DNA from: Betaproteobacteria bacterium RIFCSPLOWO2_02_FULL_68_150
Lineage (GTDB): Bacteria > Pseudomonadota > Gammaproteobacteria > Burkholderiales > SG8-39
NCBI GenBank assembly: GCA_001771975.1
Contig: MERE01000209.1
Location: forward strand, 1-16,623
Direction: 5' to 3'
DNA length: 16,623 nt
The position numbers and the translations under genes were made by a program. This document shows positions 7,673 through 14,939 of the stretch, piece by piece. A model generated the notes under the pieces. It saw only the letters and a list, made by a program, of their open reading frames with translations. It was not told where the DNA came from and did no database searches. The number at the start of each line of letters is the position of its first letter. Within the stretch, counting starts at the first letter, position 1.

Positions 7673-7855
7673 GTGCCGATGGCTCGCGACGCAGTCCTTT
7701 CGCCGCAGTTTACTCTGGCTGCACTCGCGCGCGGCCGGGCCCGCGGTGACCCGGTATCATCCGGCATCGGCCATGACGTATTGCGCAGCGCCTTCTGCCG
7801 GCTATCCAGCGTTCCACTTCGTCGCGCTCGTTGCAAAGCGCCGCGCGGCAGCGCG
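7673..7855. promoter_or_regulatory. Divergent intergenic spacer, probable promoter region of both blocks
   Basis: This 183-bp spacer separates the head-to-head starts of the leftward block (7672) and the rightward block (7856). It is the largest non-coding stretch, so it is the obvious place for promoters of both. Candidates are weak: rightward TATCAT (7755-7760) without a recognisable -35, rightward TTGCGC (7781-7786) and TATCCA (7803-7808) with a 16-nt spacer, and leftward TAAACT (from 7712 to 7707) without a clear -35. I see no convincing operator palindrome, riboswitch or terminator. The call rests on gene arrangement, not on a strong motif. Confidence 0.4.
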
Positions 7856-8839
7856 ATGAGCGCGGCGTCGGTCGCGCCGACACTGAGCCTGGTGGTGCCG
7901 GTCTACAACGTCGCGGCGTTCCTGCCGCGCTGCCTGGAAAGCCTTGCCAGCGCACCGGCCGCGGCGACCGAGGTGATTTTCGTCGATGACGGGTCCACCG
8001 ACGAGTGTCCGCGCCTCCTCGCCGAGTGGCGGCGAACGCATCCCAACGCGCAGCTCATCCGCCAGGCGAACGGCGGGCTTTCCGCAGCGCGCAACACCGG
8101 CCTGGAGCGGGCGCAGGGCCGCTTTCTCGCCTTCGTCGATTCGGACGACTACTTCGACCCCGGTTACCACGAGCGCCTCGCAGCGCTGTGCGAAGCACAC
8201 GCGCTGGACCTGGCGATCGGCAATGCAAGCTATCACTTCGAGGGCCGCCGCAGCGATCAGCCGGTGTATACCGATCAGCCGCCGGCCGGGGTGATGCGCG
8301 GCGCGGACCTGCTTCGCTACCGGCTGCGCAACCGCAACCTTCTGCACATGGTGTGGATGCACGTCTATCGGCGCGAGTGGCTCGAGCGGCACGCCCTGCG
8401 CTTCGTGCCGGGACTGATTCACGAGGACGTGCCCTGGACGACGCGGGTCCTGCTGCTGGCCGAGCGCGCAAGCTACGACGCGACGCCCGGCTACCACTAC
8501 CGTCAGCGCGTTCGGCGCTACCGAGCGGACGAACTCGACCGGCGCCTCGGCGCGATCATCGAGAGCTCGATCCACAATGCGCGCGCGCTCGATCGGCTGG
8601 CGGGCGGACTCGGCGACGACACCGAGCTGCAGCAGCTGCTGCGCTGGCAGCTGGTCGACGGCGCGTTGTCGCTGTTCCACAAGATCCGCCAGCTGAGCCG
8701 CGCCGAACTGCGCCGCGCGCGGCTCGCGCAGCTGCGTCGCGACGGGGTCTTCGGCCTGCTGTGGCGCAACGCGACCCAATTCGCGCAGCGCCGGCGCATC
8801 GCGCGCAACTACCTCAAGGCGCTTCTCGGGACGGCATGA
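7856..8839 (+). CDS. GT2 family glycosyltransferase
   Basis: Inverting GT-A fold glycosyltransferase of 327 residues, first gene of the rightward block. The N-terminal nucleotide-binding strand is LVVPVYN (12-18). DDGSTD (44-49), NGGLSAARNTG (72-82) and the metal-binding DSDD (95-98) follow in canonical order. HEDVPW (189-194) supplies the likely catalytic base, with Asp191 in the ED motif. The C-terminal 100 residues are helical and Arg-rich with no membrane spans, so this is a soluble or peripheral enzyme rather than a polymer synthase. The frame remains open far upstream, but the ATG at 7856 leaves nine residues before the first strand, usual for the family. Shine-Dalgarno is poor. The next gene begins 13 nt downstream. 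Family confident; donor and acceptor unknown. Confidence 0.9.
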   Translation: MSAASVAPTLSLVVPVYNVAAFLPRCLESLASAPAAATEVIFVDDGSTDECPRLLAEWRRTHPNAQLIRQANGGLSAARNTGLERAQGRFLAFVDSDDYFDPGYHERLAALCEAHALDLAIGNASYHFEGRRSDQPVYTDQPPAGVMRGADLLRYRLRNRNLLHMVWMHVYRREWLERHALRFVPGLIHEDVPWTTRVLLLAERASYDATPGYHYRQRVRRYRADELDRRLGAIIESSIHNARALDRLAGGLGDDTELQQLLRWQLVDGALSLFHKIRQLSRAELRRARLAQLRRDGVFGLLWRNATQFAQRRRIARNYLKALLGTA

Positions 8840-8852
8840 ACCGCGACGCGCA

Positions 8853-10013
8853 ATGACGCCGACCTGCTACCAGGTCAACCTGCAGAGCGGCTTCGGCGGC
8901 GGCGAGAGGTACACGGCGTTCTTCGCGCAGGCGCTGGAGGCGCTCGGCATTCGCACCGTCCTGTTCGCCCACCCGCAGGCGACGTTCTGGCGCGCGCAAC
9001 TGCCGCCGGGGGCTCGGATCGAGCCGGTCACGAGCGACCAGCTCACGCGGCGGTTGGCTTCGCTGCACCAGGCGTGGGTTGCGTTTCACACGCCGCTACC
9101 CGCCGCCGCGGTGGCGGTGCTGCATGCCGCCGGCGCCCACGCCACGGCCTTCGCCCACCTGCCGTGGCACGACCGCGATCCCGCGGCGCTGCGCCCCTAC
9201 GATCTCATCGTCCCGGTGTCGCACCATGTCGCCGCCAGCTTGCGTGCGCGAGGCCTGTCACGGGTGTACGCCGAGCCGCTCTACGGCATCGCCGACCTGA
9301 CGGGTCCGCGCAGCGCGCCCGGCGAGGTGATCCACGCCCGTCCGGTCTACGATTGGGACCTGCGCAAGGTGCGTGAGCGCGTGCTGCGCACCCTCTATCC
9401 GCTGTATTGGCGATTGCAGCCGCCGCGCACCTTCACGCGCGCTCCCGGCATTGCGCTGGGGATCGTCTCCCGGCTGACCACCATCAAGCAGTTTCCGCAG
9501 CTATTCGAGCGGCTCGCCCCGGTGCTCGCGCGCCACCCCGCTTTCGGGCTGGAAATCTTCGGCAGCGGGGGCTACGCCTCGGTCAGGGACCTGCGCCGCG
9601 CGCTCGCCCCGCTGCAGGGCCGCGCGCGCTGGTGGGGGCATCAGCAGAACGTCGGTGCGGTGTTCGCACAGCTCGACTACCTGCTGACCGGTCTGCCCGA
9701 GAAGGAGGCCCTCGGCCTCAACGTGATCGAGGCGCAGTCGAGCGGTGTCCCGGTGCTGGCGGTGGCTGCGCCGCCGTTCACCGAGACGGTGGCCGACGGC
9801 ATCACGGGATTGTTCTATGACGATCCGCGAGCCGACGGCGGCGCCGCTTTCGAGCGGTTGTTGCATCGCCTGGAAAATGAATCCTTCGTCATCGAGCCGC
9901 AGCGCGCGGCCGCGCATCTGGCGCGCTTTTCGGTGGCAGCCTTCACCGCGAGGGTGGCGCGGCTCGTCGAGCACGTCGGAAGACTGCGCCCCGGCGCGCG
10001 CCTTGCGCCATGA
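8853..10013 (+). CDS. GT4 family glycosyltransferase (copy B)
   Basis: 386-residue GT-B glycosyltransferase. The N-terminal loop GFGGGERY (13-20) marks the GT4 acceptor domain. The C-terminal domain has GIVSRLTTIKQFPQL (203-217), LEIFGSGGYASVRDL (233-247) and an EX7E pair, Glu285 and Glu293, in PEKEALGLNVIEAQ (282-295). A linker near residues 160-185 (ARPVYDWDLRKVRERVL) is characteristic of a subgroup found in LPS loci. It should transfer a hexose-like residue in the cytoplasm; the exact linkage is unknown. The ATG at 8853 lies 13 nt after the GT2 stop, with no good Shine-Dalgarno. A six-codon open frame (8836-8856) bridges the two genes and could carry ribosomes across. Its stop overlaps the next start as ATGA (10010-10013). 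Confidence 0.9.
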   Translation: MTPTCYQVNLQSGFGGGERYTAFFAQALEALGIRTVLFAHPQATFWRAQLPPGARIEPVTSDQLTRRLASLHQAWVAFHTPLPAAAVAVLHAAGAHATAFAHLPWHDRDPAALRPYDLIVPVSHHVAASLRARGLSRVYAEPLYGIADLTGPRSAPGEVIHARPVYDWDLRKVRERVLRTLYPLYWRLQPPRTFTRAPGIALGIVSRLTTIKQFPQLFERLAPVLARHPAFGLEIFGSGGYASVRDLRRALAPLQGRARWWGHQQNVGAVFAQLDYLLTGLPEKEALGLNVIEAQSSGVPVLAVAAPPFTETVADGITGLFYDDPRADGGAAFERLLHRLENESFVIEPQRAAAHLARFSVAAFTARVARLVEHVGRLRPGARLAP

Positions 10014-10969
10014 ATGTCGTCATCCTCAATTTCAGGAAAGGCTTTGCGCCGCTGCGCGATGCGTTCGAATCGCTCGGTTTCGAGGTCGCGGAAAACCTGT
10101 GGACACCGCCCGCGGCGGTGCTTGCGCGCACGCGCCTGTGCATCGTGAATCTCTACGAGGCGGCGCGGCAGCCGCTCGGCGCGGTTCGCCTGAAGCGCGC
10201 CGCCGCGCGCGGCCGCGTTCCGGTCATCGCCCTCGATCGCGATGCGCCCTGGCACATGGGCCTGAGGAAGCGCCGGCTGCGGCTGCTGCAATGGCTCAAG
10301 CCCTTCGACCTCTACGCCACGCACACGCTGCAGCCGACGTACGAGTTCGCGCCGGTGAAGATCTACAATGCCAACGCGGCATGGACCCGTCACTTCAATC
10401 TGCACGGCCAGACGCTCGAGGCGATGCGCGACCCCGGTTTCCACGCGCTCGACGTGTCGTTCCTCGGCAACATGAACGGCCGGCGCTACCGGGAGCACGC
10501 GCTGCGCGAGGCGTTCTTCGCCGAGCTGTCGCAACGCCTGGCGCCATTGGGCCTGCGCTTTCGGTTCGCGGATTCGGCGGGCATCGCGGATGCAGAGCAG
10601 ATCCGGGTCATCCAGCGCAGCCGGATCAACCTGAGCTACCGCTCCTCGTGCGATCATGAAAGCGACGGCAGCTGGGGGCTTCCGGAACGCTGCTACGGGG
10701 TCCCCGCGCGCGGCGGTTTCCTGCTGTCGGACGCGCGCCGGCACGCTGCGGACGACTTCGACCTCGCCACGGAATGGGCCAGCTACCAGGGGATCGACGA
10801 CTGCGTCCGGCAGATCCGCCACCACCTCGGGCATTTCGAGCAGACACGGCGCATCGCCGAGGCGGCGCACGCACGCGTCCTGCGCCTGCATACCTACGTG
10901 CATCGGGCGCGCGCCCTGATCGCGGCCGCGGATGCGGTGAGGGACAGGACCGCGGCTGGCGCACGCTAG
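10010..10969 (+). CDS. CgeB-like / PF13524-type glycosyltransferase
   Basis: 319-residue protein. The C-terminal third matches the pattern of the Glyco_trans_1_2 domain: LPERCYGVPARGGFLLSDAR (224-243), a SYQGIDDCVRQIRHHL helix (258-273), then IAEAAHARVLRLHTYVHRAR (282-301). The middle contains VSFLGNMNGRRY (149-160), reminiscent of the inter-domain strand of CgeB-like GT-B enzymes. The N-terminal half, starting MNVVILNFRKGF, is poorly conserved in my memory. The likely role is transfer of one sugar in the oligosaccharide; donor unknown. A putative DxD-like DRDAPW sits at 76-81. It overlaps the upstream GT4 by 4 bp (ATGA) and is followed 25 nt later by an FkbM methyltransferase. A glycosyltransferase call is well supported for the C-terminus and weaker for the rest. 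Confidence 0.78.
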   Translation: MNVVILNFRKGFAPLRDAFESLGFEVAENLWTPPAAVLARTRLCIVNLYEAARQPLGAVRLKRAAARGRVPVIALDRDAPWHMGLRKRRLRLLQWLKPFDLYATHTLQPTYEFAPVKIYNANAAWTRHFNLHGQTLEAMRDPGFHALDVSFLGNMNGRRYREHALREAFFAELSQRLAPLGLRFRFADSAGIADAEQIRVIQRSRINLSYRSSCDHESDGSWGLPERCYGVPARGGFLLSDARRHAADDFDLATEWASYQGIDDCVRQIRHHLGHFEQTRRIAEAAHARVLRLHTYVHRARALIAAADAVRDRTAAGAR

Positions 10970-10994
10970 GCACCGAAGCGCAAGAACGCATCGC

Positions 10995-11774
10995 ATGAGC
11001 GGTATCGCGTCGGTCGCCGGCCAGGACGGCAGCTATCATGCGCAGAACGGGGAAGATCGCTGGCTGGAGGCGTACTTCGGCGGCAGGCGCGACGGCTACT
11101 ACGTGGAAGTGGGTGCCTATGACGGCAGCCATTTGAGCAATACCTACCACTTCGAGCAGATCGGCTGGAGCGGAGTGCTGGTCGAACCGGATCCGGTCAT
11201 GGCGGCGCAGTGCCGGCGCGCTCGCCCCGCATCGCGCACCTTCGCCTGCGCGGTGGTCGGGCCGCGCGATGGCGGCGAGACCGTTTTCTTCCGCGTCGCC
11301 GAAGGCCAGGTGTACTCGACCACCCATCTCAGCCCGGCCCATCGCCAGCGGCTGGACCGGATGGGGTTGCAGTGGCAGGAGGTGCGCGTCCCGGCGCGAA
11401 CCCTGGACTCGATCCTCGCGCAAGCGGCCCCCGCGCGAATCGACTTCGTCAGCATCGACGTCGAGGGCGGCGAGCTTCAGGTGCTGCACGGGTTCGATCT
11501 CGGCCGCTGGAAGCCCGCGATCGTGATCGTCGAAACCAACGCCCGCCGCCGCGACCCGGCGATTCGCGATTACTTCGTGAGCCGCGGCTACGCCTACCGT
11601 CACAGCATCGACGTCAACGATTTCTACGCGCCGCTCGAACACGGCGCGATCGCGACGCGCATCGTCGACGGCGCACGCTACCTGCGGCACCGCTTTCGGC
11701 GGCGCCTCGCCAGGCTGGGTCAGCTGGCGCGCCGGGCGTGGCGCAAGCGCTTCGCCGGGCCCACCGATGGCTGA
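10995..11774 (+). CDS. FkbM family methyltransferase (copy 3)
   Basis: 259-residue FkbM methyltransferase of a different subgroup from copies 1 and 2. It opens with the SYHAQNGEDRWL segment (13-24) common before motif I in this subgroup. Motif I is YYVEVGAYDGSHLSNT (35-50), the ribose-contact acid is in VLVEPDP (61-67), and the FkbM hallmark is FVSIDVEGGELQVL (151-164), followed by VIVETNA. The last 30 residues are extremely Arg-rich, perhaps for membrane contact. The substrate is presumed to be a sugar hydroxyl on the nascent glycan. The ATG at 10995 follows a 25-nt gap with no strong Shine-Dalgarno. The 3' end overlaps the next gene by 8 bp (ATGGCTGA, 11767-11774), mirroring the methyltransferase-GT9 junction at 6021-6028. 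Confidence 0.88.
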   Translation: MSGIASVAGQDGSYHAQNGEDRWLEAYFGGRRDGYYVEVGAYDGSHLSNTYHFEQIGWSGVLVEPDPVMAAQCRRARPASRTFACAVVGPRDGGETVFFRVAEGQVYSTTHLSPAHRQRLDRMGLQWQEVRVPARTLDSILAQAAPARIDFVSIDVEGGELQVLHGFDLGRWKPAIVIVETNARRRDPAIRDYFVSRGYAYRHSIDVNDFYAPLEHGAIATRIVDGARYLRHRFRRRLARLGQLARRAWRKRFAGPTDG

Positions 11775-12795
11775 GGCCGGGGACGCGACGCGCATTCTGG
11801 TCCTCAGGCGCGACAACATCGGGGATCTGGTGTGCACCACGCCGTTGCTCAGCGCTTTGCGCGCGCAGCTCCCGGCGAGCGTCATCGTCGCCCTGGTCAA
11901 CCGCTACAACGAACCGGTGCTGCACGGCAATCCGGACCTCGATGCGGTGCATTCCTACCAGAAGGCGAAGCACCGGGGTCCCGACGAAAGCCTGGCGGGC
12001 GTCTACTGGAGGCGCCTGAAGACGATGGCGGAACTTCGCCGCCAGCGCTTTCACTGGCTGCTCCTGCCTGGCGGGATGCAGGCGGGCGCTGCGAGCTCGG
12101 TGCGCATGATCGCGCCGCGCCGGGTGCTGGTGCGCGCGGCCGAGGACGCGCTCGCCGGCGCGCACGAGGTCGAGCAAGGATGCCATCTCCTGGCGAGGAT
12201 GGGACTGCGCTACGAAACGCCGCCGCAGCGGGTGGTGCCCGATCCGGCCATCCGCGAGCGGCTCGCTGCGCGCCTCCAGGCGCGCCTCGGATTCAGTCCG
12301 GCCCGGGTGATCGGCGTCCACGTCAGCGCCCGCAAGGCCTCGCAGCGCTGGCCGGCGGAGCGCTTCGTAGAACTGCTGCAGCGCCTGCCCCAGGTGCCGG
12401 GCTCGGTGTTCCTGCTGCTCTGGGCCCCCGGCTCGGAGCGCAATCCGCGGCACCCGGGCGATGACGAGAAGGCGGCGCGGATCGAAGCGGCGCTCGGCGC
12501 ATTTCCCCTCGTGCCGGTCGCCACGCAGCGCCTGGACGAATTGATCGGCGCGCTCGCGCTGTGCGACCGCGTGATCTGCGCCGATGGCGGCGCCATGCAC
12601 CTCGCGGCCGCGCTCGGCAAGCCGATGGTGTGCCTGTTCGGCGGTTCCGACGCCGCGCGCTGGGGCCCGTGGCGGGTAGCGCACGAGTTGCTGCAGCCGG
12701 CCTCGCGCAACGTAGCCGACATCATGGTAGAAGAGGTGCTGCGCGCCTACGAGCGCCTGTGCGCACGCGAGCCTCCCGGAGCGATGATTCCATGA
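11767..12795 (+). CDS. GT9 family (heptosyltransferase-like) glycosyltransferase (copy B)
   Basis: 342-residue GT9 protein. The N-terminal hallmark is LRRDNIGDLVCTTPLL (13-28). The donor domain shows GVHVSARKASQRWP (183-196) and CADGGAMHLAAALGKP (271-286), where the usual D-S/T-G is D-G-G. KPMVCLFGGSDAARWGPW (285-302) completes the core. It belongs to the broad heptosyltransferase family but not obviously to WaaC, WaaF or WaaQ, so the donor could be ADP-heptose or another nucleotide sugar. The ATG at 11767 lies inside the end of the FkbM gene (8-bp overlap). The stop overlaps the waaQ start as ATGA (12792-12795), so FkbM, GT9 and waaQ form a translationally coupled trio. Confidence 0.88.
   Translation: MAEAGDATRILVLRRDNIGDLVCTTPLLSALRAQLPASVIVALVNRYNEPVLHGNPDLDAVHSYQKAKHRGPDESLAGVYWRRLKTMAELRRQRFHWLLLPGGMQAGAASSVRMIAPRRVLVRAAEDALAGAHEVEQGCHLLARMGLRYETPPQRVVPDPAIRERLAARLQARLGFSPARVIGVHVSARKASQRWPAERFVELLQRLPQVPGSVFLLLWAPGSERNPRHPGDDEKAARIEAALGAFPLVPVATQRLDELIGALALCDRVICADGGAMHLAAALGKPMVCLFGGSDAARWGPWRVAHELLQPASRNVADIMVEEVLRAYERLCAREPPGAMIP
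12778..12781 (+). promoter_or_regulatory. Ribosome binding site fixing the waaQ start
   Basis: GGAG lies 10 nt before the ATG at 12792, inside the 3' end of the upstream GT9 gene. It supports the 366-residue WaaQ over a longer product from the frame that stays open upstream. Confidence 0.45.
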
Positions 12796-13892
12796 ACCTG
12801 CTCAGCGATGCCGTCCCGCTCGGCCAGGTCTGCCGCGCGCTGGTGATCAAGCTGCGCCACCACGGCGATGTGCTGCTCGCGAGCCCCGTGATCGCGGTGC
12901 TGAAGAACCACGCACCCGCGATCGAGATCGACGCGCTGGTGTACGCGGACACGGCGCCGGTGCTCGCGCTGCACCCCGGGCTGTGCGAGCTGCACACGAT
13001 CGATCGCGGCTGGAAGGAGCTGGGAGTCTTCGCGCGCGCGGCGGCGGAATGGGCGCTGTACCGGCGTCTGGCCGCGCGCCGCTACGACCTTCTGATCCAT
13101 CTTTCGGAAAGCTGGCGCGGTGCCTGGCTCGCGCGCAGCCTCGGCGCGCGCTGGACGGTGGCGCCGCAACGCAAGCCGGACGGCCGGCGCTGGCGCAACA
13201 GTTTTTCGCATCTCGTGCCGGGTGCCAGCGGACGGCATACCGTGGAAAGCAATCTCGACGCGCTGCGCCGCATCGGCCTGCAGCCTGCGGAGAACGAGCG
13301 TCAACTGCTGCTCGAGCCGGGCGAGCCGGCGCGCCAGGCGGTCCGGACGCTGCTTGCCGCGCACGGCCTCGTGCCGCAGCGCTTCGTGCACATCCATCCC
13401 ACGTCACGCTGGCAGTTCAAGTGCTGGACCGTCCCTGGCTGGGTCGAAATCATCACCCGCCTGCAGGCGGCCGGCTGGGCCGTGGTACTGACTGCGGCAC
13501 CGGACGCCGACGAACTGGCCCTCACCGCGGCGGTGCAGCAGCAGCTCGCGCAGCCGGCGATCGATCTGAGCGGCCGTCTCGGCCTGAAAGAACTCGCCGC
13601 GCTCGCCGGCGAGGCGCGGCTTTTCATCGGCGTCGATTCGGCGCCGATGCACATCGCGGCGGCGATGGGCACGCCTGCGGTGGCTCTGTTCGGGCCTTCC
13701 GGAGCGGACCTGTGGGGACCGTGGGGAATTCCGCGGCGCGGCCGGCATCGCGTAGTGGCGAGCACGCGGCACAGCTGCCGGCCCTGCGGCCTCGACGGCT
13801 GCGGCGGCGGCAAGGTGAGCGACTGCCTCGAGACCCTGGAAGCCGAGCGCGTCTGGCGCGCAATCAGCTCCGAACTGCAGGGCCCGGCATAG
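12792..13892 (+). CDS. waaQ: Lipopolysaccharide heptosyltransferase III (WaaQ/RfaQ type)
   Basis: 366-residue GT9 enzyme with strong likeness to RfaQ/WaaQ, which adds the branching heptose III to heptose II of the LPS inner core from ADP-L-glycero-D-manno-heptose. Diagnostic stretches are ALVIKLRHHGDVLLASPV (16-33), EIDALVYADTAPVL (45-58), HLSESWRGAWL (103-113), HTVESNLDALRRIG (149-162), IHPTSRWQFKCW (201-212), GVDSAPMHIAAAMGTP (280-295) and a C-terminal cysteine cluster (Cys329, Cys332, Cys337, Cys345) in the pattern usual for this subfamily. The start at 12792 overlaps the upstream GT9 stop by ATGA and has a GGAG 10 nt before it. The 3' end overlaps the convergent GT4 reading frame by 29 bp. 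The gene ties the locus to LPS core rather than capsule. Strong call. Confidence 0.92.
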   Translation: MNLLSDAVPLGQVCRALVIKLRHHGDVLLASPVIAVLKNHAPAIEIDALVYADTAPVLALHPGLCELHTIDRGWKELGVFARAAAEWALYRRLAARRYDLLIHLSESWRGAWLARSLGARWTVAPQRKPDGRRWRNSFSHLVPGASGRHTVESNLDALRRIGLQPAENERQLLLEPGEPARQAVRTLLAAHGLVPQRFVHIHPTSRWQFKCWTVPGWVEIITRLQAAGWAVVLTAAPDADELALTAAVQQQLAQPAIDLSGRLGLKELAALAGEARLFIGVDSAPMHIAAAMGTPAVALFGPSGADLWGPWGIPRRGRHRVVASTRHSCRPCGLDGCGGGKVSDCLETLEAERVWRAISSELQGPA

Positions 13893-14939
13893 CGCCGCCG
13901 CGCACCGCCGCGAAGATCGCCTCCATGCGATCGAGCATGCGGTCGTAGGAAAAATTCTCCACGCAGTGCCTGCGCGCAGCCTCGCCCAGCGCGCGGCGCA
14001 GGCCTGCGTTCTCCGCGAGGCGCGCAATCGCCGCGGCGAGCGCGTGGGCGTCGTGCGGCGGCACGATCAGCGCGGTCGCGTCATGGGTCGCGAGCTCCGC
14101 AATGCTTCCCACGGTCGTGGTGACGCAGGGCAAGGCGCAAAGCATCGCCTGCACCAGAGCCTGCGGCACGCCCTCGTTGGCGTAGGACGGCAACGCGAAG
14201 ATGTCGAGCGCGTGCAGCCAGGGCACCACGTCCGCCTGGTTGCCGGGCAGATGCACGCGCTGGCGCAGGCCGAGCGCGTCGATCTGCGCGCCGAGCGCCT
14301 CGCGCATCGGGCCATCGCCCACGATCACGAGTTCGATCGCCTGCGGCAGTTGCGCCAGAGCCTCGATCAGATAGCGGTGTCCCTTCCAGCTGCGCAGGCA
14401 GTGCGCGCCGCGGCGCGCGCACCCGGGCGAAAGCGCGCGGCGTCGACCCCGGTCGGCACCGACACCAGGCGTGCCGCATCGAAGCCGTTCGCCTCGATGA
14501 GCTGGCGCCTGAGCGCCTCCCCCGTGGTGACGATCATCGCCGCGGCACTCTGGTAGAGCCAGCGCGAGAGCGGATTGCGCGGCACCGCCGCGGAAATGTG
14601 CCGCGTGCGCACGATCGGAACCGCCCGGCCGGCGAGCCGCAGAGCGAGCGCCGCGAGCCACGAATCGGTCGAGCTGTGCGTGTTCACGACATCGCAGCGA
14701 TGGTCGCGAAACCACGCCGCGAGCGCGCGCAGCCCGGCAACGTTCTTGTGCGCGATCGGCAGCGCCACCGCCGCCACCTGCCAGGCGGCGGCCTCGGCGG
14801 CAATGCGCGAGCGCGGCGCGCACAGGAGCGTGACCTCATGGCCGCGCCGCGCGAGGCCCTGCGATTCGGCGAGGATGCGGATCTCCTGCCCGCCCCAGCC
14901 GAGCGAGGATTCGGTATGCACGACCGACAGCGGCTTCAC
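13864..14939 (-). pseudogene. GT4 family glycosyltransferase (copy C), broken by frameshift with apparent short deletion
   Basis: Two halves of one GT4 enzyme lie in different frames. The N-terminal half (14939 to about 14400; GTG start, 180 meaningful residues) has GWGGQEIRIL (14-23), VVNTHSSTDSWLAAL (84-98), RTRHIS (111-116) and VPTGVDAARF (161-170), then runs ten off-frame residues to a stop at 14367. The C-terminal half, readable from about 14397 to the stop at 13864 (177 residues), has LRSWKGHRYLIEAL, VIVGDGP, LPSYANEGVPQALVQAML and the final FSYDRMLDRM. In intact relatives about 16 residues (roughly LGxPxxxxVVGIVAT) normally connect ARAAART to LRSWKGH. These are missing, so the event is a deletion of about 43 bp plus frame change rather than a single-base slip. 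It directly follows msbA, overlapping it as GTGA (14936-14939). Genuine decay or an assembly error at the adjacent GC palindrome are both possible. Confidence 0.8.
14403..14418. repeat. 16-bp all-GC perfect palindrome at the GT4 break
   Basis: The 16 bases read the same on both strands and contain only G and C. With the flanking bases, the alternative fold is an 8-bp stem (14401-14408 with 14415-14422) around a six-base loop. It lies 3 to 8 nt from where the reading frame of the GT4 gene changes. Such a structure could promote deletion during replication, or cause polymerase and assembly dropout. Confidence 0.6.

Noticed and set aside
6734..7855. Upstream extension of the GT2 reading frame over the FkbM gene
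   Set aside because: The frame is open by composition only. The GT-A fold begins just after the ATG at 7856, and the extension is antisense to a clear FkbM gene.
13864..14823. A separate intact gene for the C-terminal GT4 half
   Set aside because: The first 140 residues of that frame carry no motif and lie over the other half of the same enzyme in a different frame. The conserved part begins only at about 14397.
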